From NCBI GenBank assembly GCA_003996215.1, contig QJPP01000316.1:62001-126000 (forward strand): a stretch of 64,000 nt of DNA. The letters run 5' to 3'. The notes beneath the pieces were generated by a model. That model saw only the letters and a list, made by a program, of their open reading frames with translations, searched no databases and was not told where the DNA came from. The DNA is from Jaltomata sinuosa (taxonomy: Eukaryota > Streptophyta > Magnoliopsida > Solanales > Solanaceae). Below, in pieces: positions 61,234-64,000 of the stretch; position 1 is the stretch's first letter; every line of letters begins with the position of its first letter. A program made the position numbers and the translations under genes.

Positions 61234-63780
61234 CATTTCAGCCACTTTTGCTTAAATTTCAGCCACATATAGGCAAAAATGGTTGAACATGAGATATATT
61301 TGAACTTCAGTCATATAAAGCTTAAATAAGGATTTGTTAAAACTAACTTTAGACACCATATATCTGCATTAGTTGTCATGAAGTGGGTACACACGAAATC
61401 TTTTAATAATCTGACACAAATTAAATGACGGTCCTATTTTCATGTGCTAATTTTGTTGAGAGACATTGGAAGAAGAAAAGACTTGTTCATTGTATGGATT
61501 TACAACATGTACACCCAATATGTGTGTTAGCAATGAATTAGAATGAAAAAAAAAATCAAGTAGAATTTGTGTCTAGCTTGAACTCTATTTACCCGACCTT
61601 CTCTGCTAAATGCTAATTAATGATGTTTCTATTCGAGGAGAATGTTGCTCCCTCCCTTTCTAAGTAAGTAATTTTTTTGGCTTGGGCACACCCCTGTAAC
61701 CTGTTTACCCTCGATTTGATACCGTTGAATATGTAGGTGAGTCAAGAACACGCGTTACGATATAACCCCGCTTGTATTATCGATTTGTTAGCAATTAGAG
61801 TGTTCGATAATCAAGAAAAGACGATATTAACGAAAAGACAATATACAATGACAATAGAAAGCAAGTAAAGTGCACAAACCAAACTGGCCGAGGTCGCTCT
61901 CGAGAGCTACCGAGAGCAGAATCGAGTCTCCGACATGTATCTAAGAATGACTAAGTATTGAACAGTTATGATAAGTAGTAAAAGCTTAAGGACCAAGCAA
62001 CTAGTATTGTATTGATATTCAGAAGGAGAAGAGAGGGCCGAGTGGAGTGGAATGCCTTTAGAAGTGAGTTAGGATCACTATTTATAGTGTACAAACTAGG
62101 GTGCTAGGACAGCTATGCTCTAAGGGTTCCGCCAATGTGAGGAAGCCAACTGTTTGGTTCGTTAGAAAGGTCATGTGGCTCTGTTCTGCAAGTGTTGTCC
62201 GCGTCTCTGATACTCTTGTTTCCTGCTTGTCATTTTGTGCCATGTCATCGATAGCGATGGGAGGAGGAAGCTTCTCTCCCTTTGAGGGGGAACTCACACT
62301 GTGATGACCACGCGTTCGAACTATGCGCTCGACTGCTGCCATGTATCTTCGTACTGATTTTCTCCATACAACTCCTTAAGAAATTATTCATTCCTAAAAA
62401 ATAAAAAGTACTTTTACTAACTTATCCTTACTAAATACTTTAAAAAAAATAAGAAACCAAACAAAAGAAGAAGTAGAAATCAAAGAAGCCCAAATTATAG
62501 TGATAAAGAAGCTAAAGAGAAAACAAAGGGAACAAAAAAATAAGGCAATAACGAATGAGTAGTAGACAAAACATGAAAACAAAATAGAAAATAGTAGCAA
62601 AAACAATAAGATGCGTATAAAGTTAAATTCTTTATAAGCAAGTTCAGAAAAATGAAACGGTAGATGCATGATGTCTGTTGTGTTCAAACACACATGTAAG
62701 TGTACGCAATCCTATAAATAATATAGGATTTTGAGTTCAAATATTATACTCATAGAGACTTAGCAATTAATTATTTACTACATTAAATTAATTTTAATTA
62801 TCTGTTCAAGCATAAAAATTCAAATTATATTATGAATTAACTAAATTTAAAAAAAAAAAACTAATGAACAATTAACAAGATGAAGAACAGATTTTTACGT
62901 AATCAATAAGATGAAATTGATCTAAGGCTATGGTTTCTCTAGCAATCATGTTGAGTATCATTTGAACCGACTCTGATTTTTTAACGGGTTACTAGTTGCG
63001 GGTTGATACTTGCGATGTTGAACGTCTTTCCAAACAAACACTACGCCTACTTGACTATTCCTAACACCTATATTCTAATGAACGTCGGTCAGTGAAATGC
63101 ATGTGATTTCTTCTTCGTATCAACTGTGCAAGGTTAACGGGTATATTCCTACCACGTTAGCGAATCGTTTCCCCTTCTCTATAGAATTCACAACCAAACC
63201 ATACATACTTTTCTTGTTATGCACGTAAATTTTCTATTCCTAGTTCAATTTACGCACCACAAATAGTATTTGAATGGTGATCAAATAAATGAAAAAGTAA
63301 GTAATCACACGAGCCGCAGCACGACGATAAATATCTGAATAAGTCAATTCAAGTTCATACCACAACAATTATGAAGCAACAGTAACCCTAGATGAGAAGT
63401 TTAGCTCCACATAGACATGAAGAAATTATAATAAATCATCCATAGAAATACGAAAAGATAAATAAATAATAGAGAAGAAAAGACGAAATTATTTTTCTCT
63501 GGTCTCCACGACGGCATTTAGCTCTTCCTACGTCAAAAGTTATGAAAAATTGTTCTTATATATTATTTATAGATGTAGAGAAAAGTTCCAAACAAAATAA
63601 CTCAATCCAAAATAAATTGAAAAATCAAAACCCAATTAATTTCGCCGCCTTCAATTTGTCCAGATCGCTGATTTGTTTCCTTTTCTCGTCTTCAGTTTTT
63701 GGCAAATCTTCCACCCTATAGAGAGGCGGCCTCGATCGAAAAATATTCTTCCTTTCATGATTGATTGCTAGCAGTAAGAG
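61234..63780. other. Intergenic region, possible retroelement remnants
   Basis: 61670-62350 and 62880-63430 are richer in GC than their flanks and resemble LTR or leader sequences of retrotransposons (for example CAGTAACCCTAGATGAGAAG near 63382), but no repeat termini or domains were found. Frames at 62082-62342 and 62394-62693 lack family signal. I see no gene. Confidence 0.35.
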
Positions 63781-64000
63781 CCCTTAAGTGGTATTACCAG
63801 CCATTCTGGAGGAGCAGTTGATTTAGCAATTTCTAGTCTTCATATATCTGGTGTTTCATTCATTTTAGGTTCTATTAATTTTATAACAACTATCTTCAAC
63901 ATGCGTGGACCTGGAATGACTATGCATAGATCACCTCTACTTGTGTGGTCCGTTCTAGTGACAACATTCCCACTTTTATTATCACTTCCGGTACTGACAG
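63781..64000 (+). pseudogene. cox1: Mitochondrial cox1 fragment (nuclear copy)
   Basis: One open frame reads PLSGITSHSGGAVDLAI then SGVSFILGSINFITTI, NMRGPGMTMHR and LLLSLPVLT. This is the middle of cytochrome c oxidase subunit 1, the catalytic subunit of complex IV (transmembrane helices about 4 to 5). It starts abruptly at codon PL, without the upstream cox1 sequence, and runs off the window. Given the nuclear repeats next to it, it is best read as a NUMT; an assembly join is the alternative. Confidence 0.75.

Noticed and set aside
62082..62342. 86-codon minus-strand frame and its plus-strand overlap
   Set aside because: No recognised domain, no splice-linked neighbours, and the region resembles retroelement leader DNA.

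Overview
The window looks like plant nuclear DNA, most likely from Solanaceae. It is AT-rich and intron-bearing, and full of Stowaway-like and hAT-like MITEs, SINE tails of the Solanaceae type, miniature LTR elements and pieces of mitochondrial DNA. The family-level placement is inference; no search was run. I see no bacterial-type operon, CRISPR array or novel defence-like system. The interest lies in a decaying tandem methyltransferase cluster and the repeats that built it.

Layout. 1-6 kb: repeats only, with a Stowaway MITE, a hAT-like MITE carrying a tRNA-like stretch, miniature LTR fragments and a tandem SINE-like array. 6.1-7.5 kb: one two-exon short-chain dehydrogenase gene (minus), lying between two direct copies of a repeat block (3.7-6.0 and 9.8-11.5 kb). 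12.1-17.7 kb: a five-exon plastid-type SET-domain methyltransferase gene (minus, 464 aa as modelled) with two internal partial duplications. 18.0-19.4 kb: a Pack-MULE-like element holding a frameshifted 5' piece of a mitochondrial calcium uniporter gene.

20.9-41.3 kb and 58.3-60.5 kb: a SABATH carboxyl methyltransferase cluster. Three copies are intact by reading frame (20932-22595 minus, 35815-37981 minus, 58322-60537 plus). Two are broken (29516-31334, 40065-41336) and one is an inverted fragment (25394-25700). All full copies share a three-exon plan with a 66-69 nt first exon and a 339 nt last exon. A small LTR element in intron 1 is shared by four of them and serves as a duplication marker.

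42.95-54.9 kb: three tandem copies of a roughly 4 kb non-coding block, each carrying a mitochondrial-DNA-like insert inside a MITE. The third copy keeps about 640 bp more of it, including a group II intron domain V. 54.9-58 kb and 60.5-63.8 kb are AT-rich, with retroelement remnants. The window ends inside a mitochondrial cox1 copy (63781-64000).

The SABATH enzymes would methylate carboxyl groups of small acids using S-adenosylmethionine. The other genes have no evident functional tie to them.
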